DNA of 64,000 bases from Lactococcus sp. S-13 (GCF_004210295.1 NZ_SDAK01000001.1:744001-808000); one strand, 5' to 3'; shown: positions 17,908 through 28,047, counted from the first letter of the stretch. Notes: generated by a model not told the origin, from the letters alone. Numbers and translations: made by a program.

Positions 17908-19806
17908 TTATTTGTATCTTTGTTTGACTTGCTTTGAAATCCAGAGACCTATCATCACAAATAATCCCGAAATCATAGCAATTACCGAAATTAAATCATT
18001 GTCTCCTGCATTGGGAAGATTGCCAAATTTTGATTGACCACTCGGAGCTATTTTTGAATCATTTAAAGTTGTAGCCAGTGTATCCTTTTTGTAAGTATAA
18101 TCTACTGTTTGAGGAGTATCGCTCAAAACCCCTTTTACATTTGTTGGTAATTTACTTTCATCCAGTGTGTAGCCATCTATTTTGAGTTGATACACATCAC
18201 TTGAAGCATCATAAGCATCTCCAACATTACCACTAATCAACTGAGGATCATGGATTTTATTCCCATTACTATCCAGATAATTTACCGTAACATCTGCTGC
18301 TTTTACAGGCTGTGCTACTTCAATGTAGTGGTAGTTGATACTTTGAGGAGTATCGCTCAAAACCCCTTTTACATTTGTTGGTAATTTACTTTCATCCAGT
18401 GTGTAACCATCTATTTTGAGTTGATACACATCACTTGAAGCGTCATAAGCATCTCCAACATTACCACTAATCAACTGAGGATCATGGATTTTATTCCCAT
18501 TACTATCCAGGTAATTTACCGTAACATCTGCTGCTTTTACAGGTTGACTTACGTCCAAAGGACGAGGTTGCCAGACATAAGTACCAACCATTGTAGCTCC
18601 ATCATAATAACTTTCTAATTCATTAGATGCAAAAACAAATGCACCATTTGGCTTTGTAGCTGTTCCTGTATCAATATTTTGCCACTTTCCAGTATATTCA
18701 CTTGTAATAGGAATATCAGGTAAACCCGTATCGTCAGGGAATCTGCAATTTGTGCCTAATTTTAACTCTCTAAGTTCGTCTAAAACATTGAACATTCCTT
18801 GGGTATCAACAACATTAGTCATATTGAAATTAGAAATGTCCAATGATACAAAAGAAGCACCTTGAAACATTGCGTACATAGTATGCACAGATACTGTATT
18901 GAATGAAGAGAGATCTACTGTTGTCAAACCGACTCCGTTAAACATCATCTCCATATTTGTAACATCAGACGTGTCCAAACCATTAACGTTTAGGCTTTTG
19001 AGCGAGTGCATCCCACTAAACATCGCTTGCATATTAGTTACACCAGTAGTGTTGAAAGTAGATATGTCCAGGCTTGTGAGACTCGACATCCCACTAAACA
19101 TTCCTTCCATATTTGTAACCCTGTTTGTGTCTAAATAGTTGAGACCTTGAATCTCTGTAACATTAGCTAATCCGTTAAACAAATAGCTAGTATCTATCCC
19201 GTCAGTAACAGGGCCTGTAAATACAATTTTTGTAATAATATCTGCATATTGAGTCCACGGTCCCTGTAGGTATATTGCATCATTATCTGGAAAAGTACCA
19301 GTATTAATAGTTAATATTCCATCATCAGTAATTTCCCAGGGAGCTGTTCCATATTGCCCGCTTTGGACAACAGTTGCTAGTGGGGTTGCTGTTGCAAAGG
19401 TGGTTACTTGTGGTGAAGAACCACTGATGCTATCGCCATTCTCCATAATCTGGGAATCACTACTCGCTGTTGCTCCCCCCTCCCCTGATATATCTAAATC
19501 TAGTTGGGAGTCCTGAACATCTTCAGTCGACTGAAGAGAAGCGTTAGCAAGCTCAGTATCATCTCCTGTTGAAACTGGGTCTATTTGATCTGTATCATCT
19601 CCTGTCGAAACGGGGTTTACTTGACCAGAATTATCCTCTATCCCCTGAATGACATTAATAAGCTCAGGAGTTGTTATTTCATTTACTTCCGAGATTTGCT
19701 GTTCTGATTGATTTGTGTCAACCGTACTTGCTGCTGCAACATTTGCTAAAGTTGATACGCAAATCATCCCCACCATGCTTTGACTTAATACTTTTTTGAT
19801 TTTCAT
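17908..19806 (-). CDS. Wall-anchored surface protein with BspA-type repeats and two MucBP domains
   Basis: A 632-residue secreted protein. An N-terminal signal peptide (MKIKKVLSQSMVGMICVSTL, cleavage near VAAA) is followed by a Ser/Thr/Asp/Gln-rich stretch with a repeated VNPVSTGDDTDQ-type unit (~60-90). A BspA/DUF285 region (~190-380) carries repeats of the form TNMxxMFxGMxSLxSLDIS. Two nearly identical 78-residue MucBP domains (~430-580) come next. The C-terminus has LPNAG, a hydrophobic segment and a KQVKQRYK tail. MucBP and DUF285 domains are found in adhesins of gut and oral bacteria, so binding to mucin or another host or plant surface is likely. The sorting motif LPNAG departs from LPxTG. 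The gene is flanked by unusually long AT-rich gaps, which suits an acquired or fast-evolving gene. Confidence 0.88.
   Translation of the reverse strand: MKIKKVLSQSMVGMICVSTLANVAAASTVDTNQSEQQISEVNEITTPELINVIQGIEDNSGQVNPVSTGDDTDQIDPVSTGDDTELANASLQSTEDVQDSQLDLDISGEGGATASSDSQIMENGDSISGSSPQVTTFATATPLATVVQSGQYGTAPWEITDDGILTINTGTFPDNDAIYLQGPWTQYADIITKIVFTGPVTDGIDTSYLFNGLANVTEIQGLNYLDTNRVTNMEGMFSGMSSLTSLDISTFNTTGVTNMQAMFSGMHSLKSLNVNGLDTSDVTNMEMMFNGVGLTTVDLSSFNTVSVHTMYAMFQGASFVSLDISNFNMTNVVDTQGMFNVLDELRELKLGTNCRFPDDTGLPDIPITSEYTGKWQNIDTGTATKPNGAFVFASNELESYYDGATMVGTYVWQPRPLDVSQPVKAADVTVNYLDSNGNKIHDPQLISGNVGDAYDASSDVYQLKIDGYTLDESKLPTNVKGVLSDTPQSINYHYIEVAQPVKAADVTVNYLDSNGNKIHDPQLISGNVGDAYDASSDVYQLKIDGYTLDESKLPTNVKGVLSDTPQTVDYTYKKDTLATTLNDSKIAPSGQSKFGNLPNAGDNDLISVIAMISGLFVMIGLWISKQVKQRYK
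18108..18546 (-). repeat. Tandem 234-bp-period repeat encoding two MucBP domains
   Basis: The segments 18108-18312 and 18342-18546 are almost base-for-base identical, with an offset of 234 bp (78 codons). Near identity at the DNA level, including silent positions, points to a recent duplication or ongoing gene conversion. Confidence 0.9.
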
Positions 19807-20300
19807 AATATTTCCTTTAACGTGTATTTCTGATGTTTATGAATATATTAACAACAATCTATTCTTAAAATTTAAAGTTTCCATATAGTTTAATCATTCA
19901 TCTTTAAGTGAATTATCACCTGCCTTTCTTTTTCAAAGCCTAACTAGAGTTCAATTTTACTAAATTATCTGCCCCCTTTCTCATTCATTTGACATCTTTC
20001 TAATCATCTTCTCATCTCACACTTATTGTTTTATCATTTAATAAAATAGTCCACAATAAAAAAGGTCTTTAACGACATAAAAATTTCCCTGAAAATAGAG
20101 CCATTAAATTTTATTTGTTTTGTCCCTTCTGTTCTAGCCTTATCGATTCCTGATTCCTATTCTTTATAATTATTTTTTTAATTCAAAAACTATTTAAGCC
20201 TATATAAATAGTTTGTCGTTCTTGGTACATAGTATAAAAAATATAACTTATAACCCTAAAATTAAGACATACGAAGTAAACTGAACCACAAGAACCAATA
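19807..20300. other. Long AT-rich non-coding gap between the two surface-protein genes
   Basis: Roughly 500 bases without a convincing ORF, RNA gene or CTGACG repeat. The part next to 19806 must carry the ribosome-binding site (TTAAAGGAAAT) and the promoter of the MucBP protein gene. The rest holds only AT-rich sequence. Confidence 0.5.
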
Positions 20301-20303
20301 AAA

Positions 20304-20333
20304 AAATGAGATATTACTATCTCATTTCAATTT
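20304..20333 (-). terminator. Terminator after the Cna-B adhesin gene
   Basis: ATGAGATA and TATCTCAT (8 bp, perfect) close a 4-base loop, and a run of T residues follows on the minus strand. Confidence 0.75.
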
Positions 20334-20445
20334 TTTAATTTTTAGGCAATACATCACGGCTAAGTTTTTTATTTTTGCCTACTACGATAGACCTAAAACA
20401 AAACTACCACTAGCTCTCACAAAAGCTTTTACGTATAAAGTCCTG

Positions 20446-22638
20446 TTACAACTTATGTCTCTTCACAAAAATATAAGTTGCCAACAAACTCAAGAAAATA
20501 CCACTTACTAAAGCGTATCCTCCATTCCCATCATTAGTTTTAGGAAGTAATTTTTTCTCTAGCGCTGGTTTTCTTTTTGTATCGGTCTTAGTAGGTTTCA
20601 CTACCTGTTTTCGAACAGACGATTTTCCACCACTCCTCTTATCAGTATGTGGTGTTTTTACCGTATCTACTTTACCAGTAGCTTCTCCTTGAGTGAGCGG
20701 AGTAGCTGGAATGCTAATTGGAACATAGGTGTTGATAAGATTATATCCTTCAACTTTTGTTTGATACCCTTCTACCGCTTTTTCTCCGATTGAATAAGCA
20801 ATCGCTCTTCCATCTTTATATTTAGGTAAGCCATTAAACTGATAGTGCCAGTTTTCTTGATCTGAAACAATCAATGATTTGATTGGCTTGCCATTCTCTA
20901 AAAGATTGACCGTGATATGCTCAGGCCGTTTCCCATATTTATTTTGCTCATCTTTCCATATCTTGTCTCCAACAATTGATACTTGTTCGATATTAGTATT
21001 GATGACCGAGAGACCATTTTCAAATTTTGAATACCCAAGAGGGACACTATCATTTCCTTTTGCATCAACCTCTTGAACGCTAAATTTATATCTACCACCT
21101 TGATTGTCATATTCTTCCAGATCAGACCAATTCACCTCTGTGATCCCATCGGGTAAAGTCTTTAGCGGAGCTCCTGGAACTTCTTCTTTAATTCCATTTA
21201 CATTTGTTCGATATAATTTAAAATAGGTTGTAGGTCTTGGTGCTATCCCACCTTGCCAAACTTTATTAGCTTTAATATCAGTTGTTTTCTTCGGGTTATA
21301 GATTGTTAAATCTACACCCTTAGTGTCGGAAGCATTGACAGTAAATTTTTGTTCAGGTGATGTTAAAGGATCAAAATTTATCCAATCTGGCGCAAGAATT
21401 TCTTGTAAAAGATAATCTCCTACTAGTAAACCTTTTATCCCTGTTTCACCATTAGCATCAGAAGTCAAAGTAATTACAGGCTGGCCTTGGATAGGTTGCC
21501 CGTCAGCCCTTTTCAAAGAAAAATTCACATTGGGAATTCCAATCTCTGTCCCCTTAATTCTTTTTACAATCTTTAGTTGTCCTTTAACAGTTCCTTGAAC
21601 TCCACCAGCGGCATTAATGTTTTGAACAGAGTGGTCAAAACTCTTTCCTGACACTGCTGGTTGATTATGCTCTTGGTACCAAGCTTGTGATTTATTATCA
21701 AAGCTTACTTGTTGTTCATTTTCAATAGTTGTTTTGTACTGAACACCAAAATGGCGATATCTCACAACTGAAGATGGAATACTCAATTCTATAGTATTAT
21801 TCACTGGTAAATAAACAAAAGATAAGCCAGGATAGTCTTTTAACAGGTTCGATAACTCATTCTCACCCCGATAAATTTTAGTACCATTTGTATCTTCTAC
21901 GCTAATCACAAAGGTGGACGGATCAAGTCGTTGCCCTGATTGAATTTGATCTTTGATAATTACTCCACTATCAACTTCAACACGACCAGAATTTATGTTT
22001 AAAAACCAACGAACGTGCTGTGTATCTTGAGGAAGCATATCTCCCGTTTTATAATAAAATACAGACGAAGAAGTTACAGATGCAGGTTTTGTTACATTGA
22101 TTTTAGCTGTTTTCCCTCCCGAGCTAACAGCTAAACTTCCTATGTTTTCAGCATCTCCTGCAGTCAGATTCCTAACTTGAATATCAAATTCTCCCCACCC
22201 TTTTACATCATCTAAATTTTTAATATTATCATTAAATACGACCTGAGCTCCATCTGTCCTAATAGTCATTATTCCAACGTCTATACCCGAAACTTGTAAA
22301 TTGACTGTTTTCGCATAACCCTGAGCAAAAACAGCGCCAATACTCGGCCAACTAACATTTAAATAATCACCAGGTTGAATATTTTTTGCTTGTTCATCAA
22401 ATTCAAATCTAACAGTCACCTTATCACCATCTCTAATATCTGTTGGTGATACCGTTAATGCAACAACATCCTCACTTACATCACTACCCGTTGCTGCACC
22501 TCCCTTGATTGAAGGCCACACAAAAACTGTTATTGCTAAAAACAATAATGCAATTAAAAATCTTTTCTTTTTCCCCAATTTAACTCTCCATAATCCTTTT
22601 TTTGAAATTTTGACAAATTTCTCAAACAATTCTATCAC
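20446..22638 (-). CDS. Wall-anchored adhesin with Ig-like adhesion domains and Cna-B repeats
   Basis: A 730-residue surface protein. A long basic N-region with a membrane segment (FLIALLFLAITVFVWPS, residues ~27-43) acts as signal peptide. Residues ~55-350 look like the two-part Ig-like adhesion domain of the SdrG/Cna type (DIRDGDKVTVRFEF, then YKTGDMLPQDTQHVRWFLNIN). Three Cna-B-like stalk domains follow: KLKIVKRIKG-type (~360-450), KANKVWQGGIAPRPTTYFKLY (~455-555) and VGDKIWKDEQNKYGKRPEHITVNLL (~556-645). A basic Lys/Thr-rich linker and an LPKTN sorting signal with hydrophobic tail (FVKRHKL) end the protein. Cna-B domains usually carry intramolecular isopeptide bonds. The sorting motif ends in Asn instead of Gly. 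Ligand unknown. Confidence 0.86.
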   Translation of the reverse strand: MIELFEKFVKISKKGLWRVKLGKKKRFLIALLFLAITVFVWPSIKGGAATGSDVSEDVVALTVSPTDIRDGDKVTVRFEFDEQAKNIQPGDYLNVSWPSIGAVFAQGYAKTVNLQVSGIDVGIMTIRTDGAQVVFNDNIKNLDDVKGWGEFDIQVRNLTAGDAENIGSLAVSSGGKTAKINVTKPASVTSSSVFYYKTGDMLPQDTQHVRWFLNINSGRVEVDSGVIIKDQIQSGQRLDPSTFVISVEDTNGTKIYRGENELSNLLKDYPGLSFVYLPVNNTIELSIPSSVVRYRHFGVQYKTTIENEQQVSFDNKSQAWYQEHNQPAVSGKSFDHSVQNINAAGGVQGTVKGQLKIVKRIKGTEIGIPNVNFSLKRADGQPIQGQPVITLTSDANGETGIKGLLVGDYLLQEILAPDWINFDPLTSPEQKFTVNASDTKGVDLTIYNPKKTTDIKANKVWQGGIAPRPTTYFKLYRTNVNGIKEEVPGAPLKTLPDGITEVNWSDLEEYDNQGGRYKFSVQEVDAKGNDSVPLGYSKFENGLSVINTNIEQVSIVGDKIWKDEQNKYGKRPEHITVNLLENGKPIKSLIVSDQENWHYQFNGLPKYKDGRAIAYSIGEKAVEGYQTKVEGYNLINTYVPISIPATPLTQGEATGKVDTVKTPHTDKRSGGKSSVRKQVVKPTKTDTKRKPALEKKLLPKTNDGNGGYALVSGIFLSLLATYIFVKRHKL

Positions 22639-22705
22639 AAATTTTGTATTTAAAAAAATACTTTGTTTGCTATTTTTTAGAACTATAAAAAAGCAAAGTA
22701 AGAAA

Positions 22706-22732
22706 TCAAAAAAGACGCAAATGCGTCTATAA
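22706..22732 (-). terminator. Terminator after spx
   Basis: AGACGC and GCGTCT close a 4-base AT loop, followed on the minus strand by a T-run. Confidence 0.8.
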
Positions 22733-22759
22733 AAATTCCGAAAAAAATGAATATTTTAC

Positions 22760-23158
22760 TTAGATTGCTGAGCGCAAACGCGCACCACCATTTTCTAAAA
22801 CACGAACAGTCCGTGGCAAGAAAGCCCTAATCTCTTCTTCATTGTAGCCAACATGAAGTCGTTTCTCATCCATAATAATTGGACGACGCATAATTTGAGG
22901 ATTTTCTGAGATAATTTTAATCGCTTGTGAAAGTGAAATATCTTCAAAATCGACACCCAAAGTTTTGACAAAACGATTTCTGCTAGAAATCAAACCTTCA
23001 ACACCATCATCGCATTTTTGCAAAATTTGGCTAATCTCCGTTGTTGATAAAGGATCAGCGATAAGATTTCGTTCGTTAAATGGGATATGGTGATATGAAA
23101 GCCAAGTTTTAGCTTTTTTACAGCTTGTGCATGAGGGCGCTGTATAAATGGTAATCAT
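22760..23158 (-). CDS. spx: Spx/ArsC-family transcriptional regulator
   Basis: A 132-residue Spx-type protein. It has the thioredoxin-like fold with the redox switch CTSC (Cys10, Cys13) near the N-terminus and the conserved RRPIIMDEKRLHVGYNEEEIRAFLPR C-terminal part. Spx proteins bind the alpha C-terminal domain of RNA polymerase and redirect transcription under disulfide stress; lactococci carry several paralogues. Monocistronic, with its own RBS (GAAGGAGAAACG) and terminator. Whether this is the main Spx or one of the specialised copies cannot be read from the sequence. Confidence 0.92.
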   Translation of the reverse strand: MITIYTAPSCTSCKKAKTWLSYHHIPFNERNLIADPLSTTEISQILQKCDDGVEGLISSRNRFVKTLGVDFEDISLSQAIKIISENPQIMRRPIIMDEKRLHVGYNEEEIRAFLPRTVRVLENGGARLRSAI

Positions 23159-23296
23159 CGTTTCTCCTTCGTGTATATTTATTTATCTAATAGCATTAAG
23201 CTTCAATGACTTTACAAGTATACCACATTTGCAAGCTTAAAAAAAGACCTTTTTCAAAGTTTTTTCATAAAAATTTTTAAACTTTTAAGAAATAAA

Positions 23297-23320
23297 AAAC
23301 TGTCAAAAATGACAGCCTTT
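23297..23320 (-). terminator. Terminator after the 176-aa membrane protein gene
   Basis: CTGTCA and TGACAG around AAAA (23300-23315), followed on the minus strand by TTTTTT. Confidence 0.85.
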
Positions 23321-23329
23321 ACAAGTCTT

Positions 23330-23860
23330 TTAAATATTAAAATGTTGTTTTTTGAGCATCGCTGGATAAACATTTTTTGCCTTTTGTAACTCTCGTTTTT
23401 TGGCCTCAATATCCTCCGTAATCTCTACAGAAAAATTTTCAAAAATCGAGCGTGAGTCCTTAAAAATATAACCTCCATTTTTCAAATCTTGCTCATCATC
23501 AAAAACCGCTAAATGCTGCGATAAATTTTTAAAGAACGTATTCAAAAAGTAAGTCGGAATGTATAAATTATACATCGACGTATAATTTTTTAAGAAATTA
23601 TAGTCATAAAAAGGGACTTTGACATCATTTTGAGGGTTAATTAACTCTTTGTCGTCATGACTAACTGGACGATTAAGAATCTCAATCACCTTTTGATTGA
23701 GGATATTTCTCACCTCAATCTCACGCAGTAGTTTTTCAATCGTCAAACGTTTTTTATATCGATTCTCATCATAGATTTTGTAAATATAGATGCCAGCAAT
23801 CATCAGCCAAGCCCCAATAAACAAACCAAAAATCATTGAAATTACAAGTTCACTATTCAT
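23330..23860 (-). CDS. Hypothetical membrane-anchored protein, apparently leaderless mRNA
   Basis: I do not recognise the family. The 176 residues begin with one membrane segment (ISMIFGLFIGAWLMIAGIYIY, residues ~7-27), followed by a basic, charged cytosolic region (ENRYKKRLTIEKLLREIEVRN) and a mixed domain with many aromatic residues. No Shine-Dalgarno precedes the ATG; an extended -10 (TGTTATAAT) lies six bases before it, so the transcript would start at the ATG. It sits between spx and the divergent clpP and has its own terminator. It could be a small stress-related membrane protein, but there is nothing specific to support that. Confidence 0.75.
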   Translation of the reverse strand: MNSELVISMIFGLFIGAWLMIAGIYIYKIYDENRYKKRLTIEKLLREIEVRNILNQKVIEILNRPVSHDDKELINPQNDVKVPFYDYNFLKNYTSMYNLYIPTYFLNTFFKNLSQHLAVFDDEQDLKNGGYIFKDSRSIFENFSVEITEDIEAKKRELQKAKNVYPAMLKKQHFNI

Positions 23861-23866
23861 AATTCG

Positions 23867-23875
23867 ATTATAACA
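23867..23875 (-). promoter_or_regulatory. Extended -10 promoter of the 176-aa membrane protein gene
   Basis: Minus-strand TGTTATAAT, with the TATAAT at 23867-23872. The -35 is poor. The ATG (23858-23860) begins six bases after the -10, which leaves no room for a leader. Confidence 0.55.
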
Positions 23876-23950
23876 AATTTGAAAGTTTTAAGGAAGTCTT
23901 AAGCACTTTTTTAAGATATTTTTCTAGAAAATCAAGAATAAATTATATTC

Positions 23951-23980
23951 TTTGACCTTTTTTGACCAATGAGTTATAAT
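23951..23980 (+). promoter_or_regulatory. clpP promoter with CtsR operator
   Basis: TTTGACCTTTTTTGACC (23951-23967) is the exact reverse complement of the CtsR heptad direct repeat (GGTCAAA-N3-GGTCAAA). The -35 TTGACC (23952-23957), a 17-base spacer and the -10 TATAAT (23975-23980) overlap it, so bound CtsR would occlude RNA polymerase. The repressor gene ctsR is in the same window (51035-51493). Confidence 0.93.
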
Positions 23981-24052
23981 ATAAGAAAATAAACAATTGA
24001 GTTTACGGTTTTCACCTCTACTCAAATCTTATTTATAAAGGAGATTCAATTT

Positions 24053-24652
24053 ATGGGTTACTTAGTTCCTACCGTTATTGAACAATCGAGCCGCGGTGAG
24101 CGCGCTTATGATATCTATTCACGACTTTTAAAAGATCGCATTATCATGTTGACTGGACCTGTTGAGGACGGTATGGCAAATAGCATCATTGCCCAGCTTC
24201 TCTTCCTCGATGCCCAGGATAATACTAAAGACATTTATCTTTATGTTAACAGTCCTGGAGGTTCTGTTTCTGCTGGTCTGGCGATTGTTGATACAATGAA
24301 CTTTATCAAATCTGATGTACAGACTATTGTTATGGGAATGGCCGCTTCAATGGGAACAATTATCGCATCTAGCGGTACCAAAGGTAAACGTTTCATGCTC
24401 CCAAATGCTGAGTATTTGATTCACCAACCAATGGGTGGTGCTGGTCAAGGTACACAGCAAACTGATATTCAAATCATTGCTGATAGCATCAAAAAAACAC
24501 GAGATCGTTTGGAACGAATCCTCTCTGAGAATTCTGGTATCCCTGTTGAACAAATTCACAAAGATTGTGAACGCGATCATTGGATGGATGCTAAAGAAAC
24601 TCTTGAGTATGGTTTCATTGATGAGATTATGGAAAATAATTCCTTAAAATAA
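24053..24652 (+). CDS. clpP: ATP-dependent Clp protease proteolytic subunit
   Basis: A 199-residue serine peptidase forming the tetradecameric Clp chamber that works with ClpC, ClpE and ClpX ATPases to degrade misfolded and regulatory proteins. The catalytic Ser lies in [15 protein letters not shown], His in [12 protein letters not shown] and Asp in [19 protein letters not shown] precedes the ATG. It has its own CtsR-controlled promoter and a strong terminator, so it is monocistronic and heat inducible. Divergent from the 176-aa membrane protein gene. Confidence 0.98.
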   Translation: MGYLVPTVIEQSSRGERAYDIYSRLLKDRIIMLTGPVEDGMANSIIAQLLFLDAQDNTKDIYLYVNSPGGSVSAGLAIVDTMNFIKSDVQTIVMGMAASMGTIIASSGTKGKRFMLPNAEYLIHQPMGGAGQGTQQTDIQIIADSIKKTRDRLERILSENSGIPVEQIHKDCERDHWMDAKETLEYGFIDEIMENNSLK

Positions 24653-24656
24653 AAAT

Positions 24657-24691
24657 AAAAAAACGTAAGGACAGGCTCCTTACGTTTTTTT
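24657..24691 (+). terminator. Rho-independent terminator of clpP
   Basis: ACGTAAGGA (24663-24671) pairs with TCCTTACGT (24677-24685) around a 5-base loop, followed by seven T residues. Confidence 0.95.
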
Positions 24692-24894
24692 GTTGCCCAA
24701 AATAGTTATAACTCGATATACAATAAAGCTATACCTAAACTTCATTCATTTATAAAAACTATACCATCTTAAAAAAATCGAAAAGCCAACCCCTCCAAAT
24801 TTTGTTAGTCTATTAACATAACCAAATAAAGCAAGAAAAGAACTTGCCAAAAATTTTCACTTAAATCAGTTGAAAACTTATTGAAGGAGTAATT
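24692..24894 (+). promoter_or_regulatory. metE leader / control region
   Basis: About 200 bases between the clpP terminator and metE. It holds the short palindrome AGTTATAACT (24704-24713) and the half-site AAACTATA (24756-24763), which resemble parts of the streptococcal MET box (TATAGTTT-N-AAACTATA) bound by MetR/CmhR-type LysR regulators. Neither is a full match. I see no S-box or T-box leader fold. GAAGGAG precedes the metE ATG. Confidence 0.35.
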
Positions 24895-27183
24895 ATGAAA
24901 ACATCAATCATCGGCTTTCCACGTATCGGAGCTAAACGTGAACTAAAATTTGCTACAGAAAGCTACTTTAAAAATCAAAGTAGCCAAACTGAACTCCTAG
25001 CAAAAGTCCAAGAACTTAAGTCTCAAAATTGGAAGATAGAATCAGAAAGCCAACTAAACTTCATTCCAAGTAATGACTTTTCCCTCTATGACAACGTTCT
25101 TGACGTTGCTTTCTTACTCAACATCATTCCTAAACGGTATCGTAATTTAGGTTTAGATAACTTGGATACCTATTTTGCAGCAGCAAAGGGATATCAAGGA
25201 AAAGCAGGCGATGTTAAAGCGCTACCGATGAAAAAATGGTTCAATACCAATTACCATTACTTAGTCCCAGAAATTGAAGATGATGCTCATTTTGAGCTAG
25301 TAGGTACAAAAATTTTTGATGATTTTAGTAGCGCTAAAAATCTTGGTTATTCTACAAAACCTGTATTAATCGGACCTTTTACTTTCTTAAAATTGGCAAC
25401 CTATAAAAATAAAAAAGCGTCTGATTTCGCAACAGAAATTTCAAATTGCTATATTCAGATTTTAGAAAAATTAAATTTACTTGGAGCTGATTGGTTTGAA
25501 CTTGATGAACCAGCCTTAGTCAAAGATTTGAGCCAAGCAGACATTGCCTTATTCAATGAAATTTATAAACCAATTTTGTCCTCTAAAGGTACCGTCAAAG
25601 TTCTTTTACAGACTTATTTTGGCGATGTACGTGATATTTATGAAGATTTAATTAATCTTAGCTTTGATGGTATCGGAATTGATTTTATTGAGGGGAAAGC
25701 CTCATTTGATTTAATCAAGCAGCATGGTTTTCCATCTGATAAAACTTTATTTGCAGGTTTAGTCAATGGTAAAAACATTTGGCGTAACAACTATCAAAAA
25801 ACATTAGACAGTCTTGATTTATTGAGTCAATCAGCAAAGAATATTGTTCTTTCCACTTCATGCTCTCTGCAACACGTACCGGTTACAGTCACTTCCGAAA
25901 CAAATTTAGAACATCATGTCAAAGCATCCTTTTCATTTGCAACAGAGAAACTAGATGAACTCGAAGAGCTTGCTGAACTCTTTGAACAAAACGACCAACG
26001 TGAAAATAGCACTATTCTAAAAGCAAATCAAGAACTTCATCAAAGTTTTAAACGTGCTGAAAATCCTGAAATCAAAGAGCGCCTTGCCAGTTTAACTAGC
26101 GCAGATCACGTCCGCACACCTATTCGCTCCGAGCGTTTGAAAATACAGAAAAAACGTTTAAAACTTCCCTTATTGCCAACCACAACAATTGGCTCTTTCC
26201 CCCAAACACCAGAAGTCAGGGTCAATCGTAAAAATTACCGTACAGGAGAAATTTCTAAAGCCGAGTACGAAGCTCAGCTCAAATCATTTTTTAAAGAGGT
26301 TATTTCCTTACAAGAAGATCTGGGGCTTGATGTACTTGTACATGGTGAATTTGAGCGTAATGATATGGTTGAATACTTTGGCGAAAATTTATCAGGGTAC
26401 GTCTTTACAAAATTTGCTTGGGTTCAATCCTATGGAACGCGTTGTGTAAAACCTCCCATTATCTTTGGGGATATCCAGCGCGAACGTCCTATTACCGTTG
26501 AAACTTCTGCCTATGCCCAAAGTTTAACTTCAAAACCAATGAAAGCAATGTTAACTGGGCCTATCACTATTCTGAACTGGTCATTTCCTCGTGAAGATAT
26601 CAATCACGAAAGCCAAGCAACTCAAATCGCCTTAGCAATTCGAGATGAAGTCTTAGACTTAGAAGCTGCTGGCCTACCAATTATTCAGATTGATGAAGCA
26701 GCTTTACGTGAAAAACTGCCGTTGCGCCAATCCGACTGGTATTCAGAATATTTAGATTGGGCAATTCCAACTTTCCGTCTAACTCATTCTGGTGTGAAAC
26801 CTGAAACACAAATTCACACGCATATGTGCTATAGCGAATTTGAAGACATTATTCAAGCCATTGACAACTTAGATGCTGATGTGATTTCTTTTGAAGCAAG
26901 CCGTTCTTCTTTAGACATTTTGCGTGGATTGAAAGCAAACCATTTTGAAACTGAAGTCGGTCCTGGCGTCTATGACATTCATTCCCCACGTGTGCCATCC
27001 ATTGAAGAAATCGAACAAGTCTTACATAAAATATTGCAAATCATCCCTCAAGAACAAGTCTGGGTAAACCCTGACTGCGGACTGAAAACAAGAAGAAATG
27101 AAGAGACAATAAGAAGTCTCAAAAATCTCGTTTTGGCTACTAAGCAAGTCCGAACAACTTTAGTAAGAAACGAAACTTTATGA
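24895..27183 (+). CDS. metE: Cobalamin-independent methionine synthase
   Basis: A 762-residue 5-methyltetrahydropteroyltriglutamate-homocysteine methyltransferase: it moves the methyl group from methyl-folate to homocysteine, the last step of methionine synthesis. The two-barrel architecture is intact. The C-terminal half carries the zinc ligands in [10 protein letters not shown], the conserved Glu region [10 protein letters not shown] and the Cys in [10 protein letters not shown]. Length is normal. It is coupled to metF, which supplies its methyl donor, by a 4-base overlap. Confidence 0.98.
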   Translation: MKTSIIGFPRIGAKRELKFATESYFKNQSSQTELLAKVQELKSQNWKIESESQLNFIPSNDFSLYDNVLDVAFLLNIIPKRYRNLGLDNLDTYFAAAKGYQGKAGDVKALPMKKWFNTNYHYLVPEIEDDAHFELVGTKIFDDFSSAKNLGYSTKPVLIGPFTFLKLATYKNKKASDFATEISNCYIQILEKLNLLGADWFELDEPALVKDLSQADIALFNEIYKPILSSKGTVKVLLQTYFGDVRDIYEDLINLSFDGIGIDFIEGKASFDLIKQHGFPSDKTLFAGLVNGKNIWRNNYQKTLDSLDLLSQSAKNIVLSTSCSLQHVPVTVTSETNLEHHVKASFSFATEKLDELEELAELFEQNDQRENSTILKANQELHQSFKRAENPEIKERLASLTSADHVRTPIRSERLKIQKKRLKLPLLPTTTIGSFPQTPEVRVNRKNYRTGEISKAEYEAQLKSFFKEVISLQEDLGLDVLVHGEFERNDMVEYFGENLSGYVFTKFAWVQSYGTRCVKPPIIFGDIQRERPITVETSAYAQSLTSKPMKAMLTGPITILNWSFPREDINHESQATQIALAIRDEVLDLEAAGLPIIQIDEAALREKLPLRQSDWYSEYLDWAIPTFRLTHSGVKPETQIHTHMCYSEFEDIIQAIDNLDADVISFEASRSSLDILRGLKANHFETEVGPGVYDIHSPRVPSIEEIEQVLHKILQIIPQEQVWVNPDCGLKTRRNEETIRSLKNLVLATKQVRTTLVRNETL

Positions 27184-28037
27184 AAATATCCGAAATTTAC
27201 GAACAAAAAAATAAACGCAACCAGACCGTTATATCCTTAGAAATTTTCCCTCCTAAAACACTCAATGGAGAGAAAACAATTTTTGATACCGTAACAAACT
27301 TGACGAAAAAACCTGACTATATCTCGGTCACTTATCGAGATGTCACTGGCGATAAAACACGTGAAATTGCGAGTAAAATAAAACAAACAACTGGTGTTGA
27401 AGTCCTACATCACCTCACCTGTGTTCAAAAAAGTCAGGGAGATATTGATGAGATTTTAAACCAAATCAAAGAAGCTAATATCCAGAATATTCTAGCTTTG
27501 CATGGCGATTATCCTAAGAACCAAGAAAATTATTCTACTTCTGATGAATATCCTCTAGCCAAGCATTTGATTAGCGATATCAAAAAACGAGCTTGCTTCT
27601 CCGTGGGCGCAGCAGCCTATCCAGAAGGTCATGTTGACAGTAACTCGATTTCTGAAAACATTGACCACCTTCGCCAAAAATATGAAGCAGGTACTGACTT
27701 CTTCATTTCACAATTATTCTTTGATAATGATAAATTTTATCGTCTTAATGAAGCTGCAAAAACTGCACGTATTGCCTGCCCATTAGCAGCAGGGATTATG
27801 CCAATCATGTCTGCTGCTAATATCGAACGTCTGATTTTCTTTGGTGCCTCTATACCGACGAATTTAATTAAAATTATCAATAAATATAAAGAATCACCAG
27901 AAGATTTAAGAAAAGCTGGTCTTGAGTACGCCTTCAAACAAGTAGACGATTTGATTGCTCATGGTGTTGACGGCGTTCATCTCTACACAATGAATCGTCC
28001 TAGTGTTGCCAATGAGGCTATGGAACGCTATTTATAA
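27180..28037 (+). CDS. metF: Methylenetetrahydrofolate reductase
   Basis: A 285-residue flavoprotein reducing 5,10-methylene-THF to 5-methyl-THF for MetE. The TIM-barrel motifs [32 protein letters not shown] and [13 protein letters not shown] match the family. The ATG overlaps the metE stop (ATGA), so the two are translated together as a methionine-supply operon. A convergent terminator follows. Confidence 0.96.
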   Translation: MKISEIYEQKNKRNQTVISLEIFPPKTLNGEKTIFDTVTNLTKKPDYISVTYRDVTGDKTREIASKIKQTTGVEVLHHLTCVQKSQGDIDEILNQIKEANIQNILALHGDYPKNQENYSTSDEYPLAKHLISDIKKRACFSVGAAAYPEGHVDSNSISENIDHLRQKYEAGTDFFISQLFFDNDKFYRLNEAAKTARIACPLAAGIMPIMSAANIERLIFFGASIPTNLIKIINKYKESPEDLRKAGLEYAFKQVDDLIAHGVDGVHLYTMNRPSVANEAMERYL

Positions 28038-28047
28038 ATTTCTTCAA

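Noticed and set aside
17487-22700. Prophage or genomic island around the surface proteins
   Set aside because: No integrase, transposase, phage gene or flanking direct repeat is seen; the genes may be acquired, but there is no direct sign of an element.
24692-24894. S-box or T-box riboswitch upstream of metE
   Set aside because: I could not find the conserved motifs or stem pattern, and there is no terminator in front of metE; a LysR-type site is more likely in this group.
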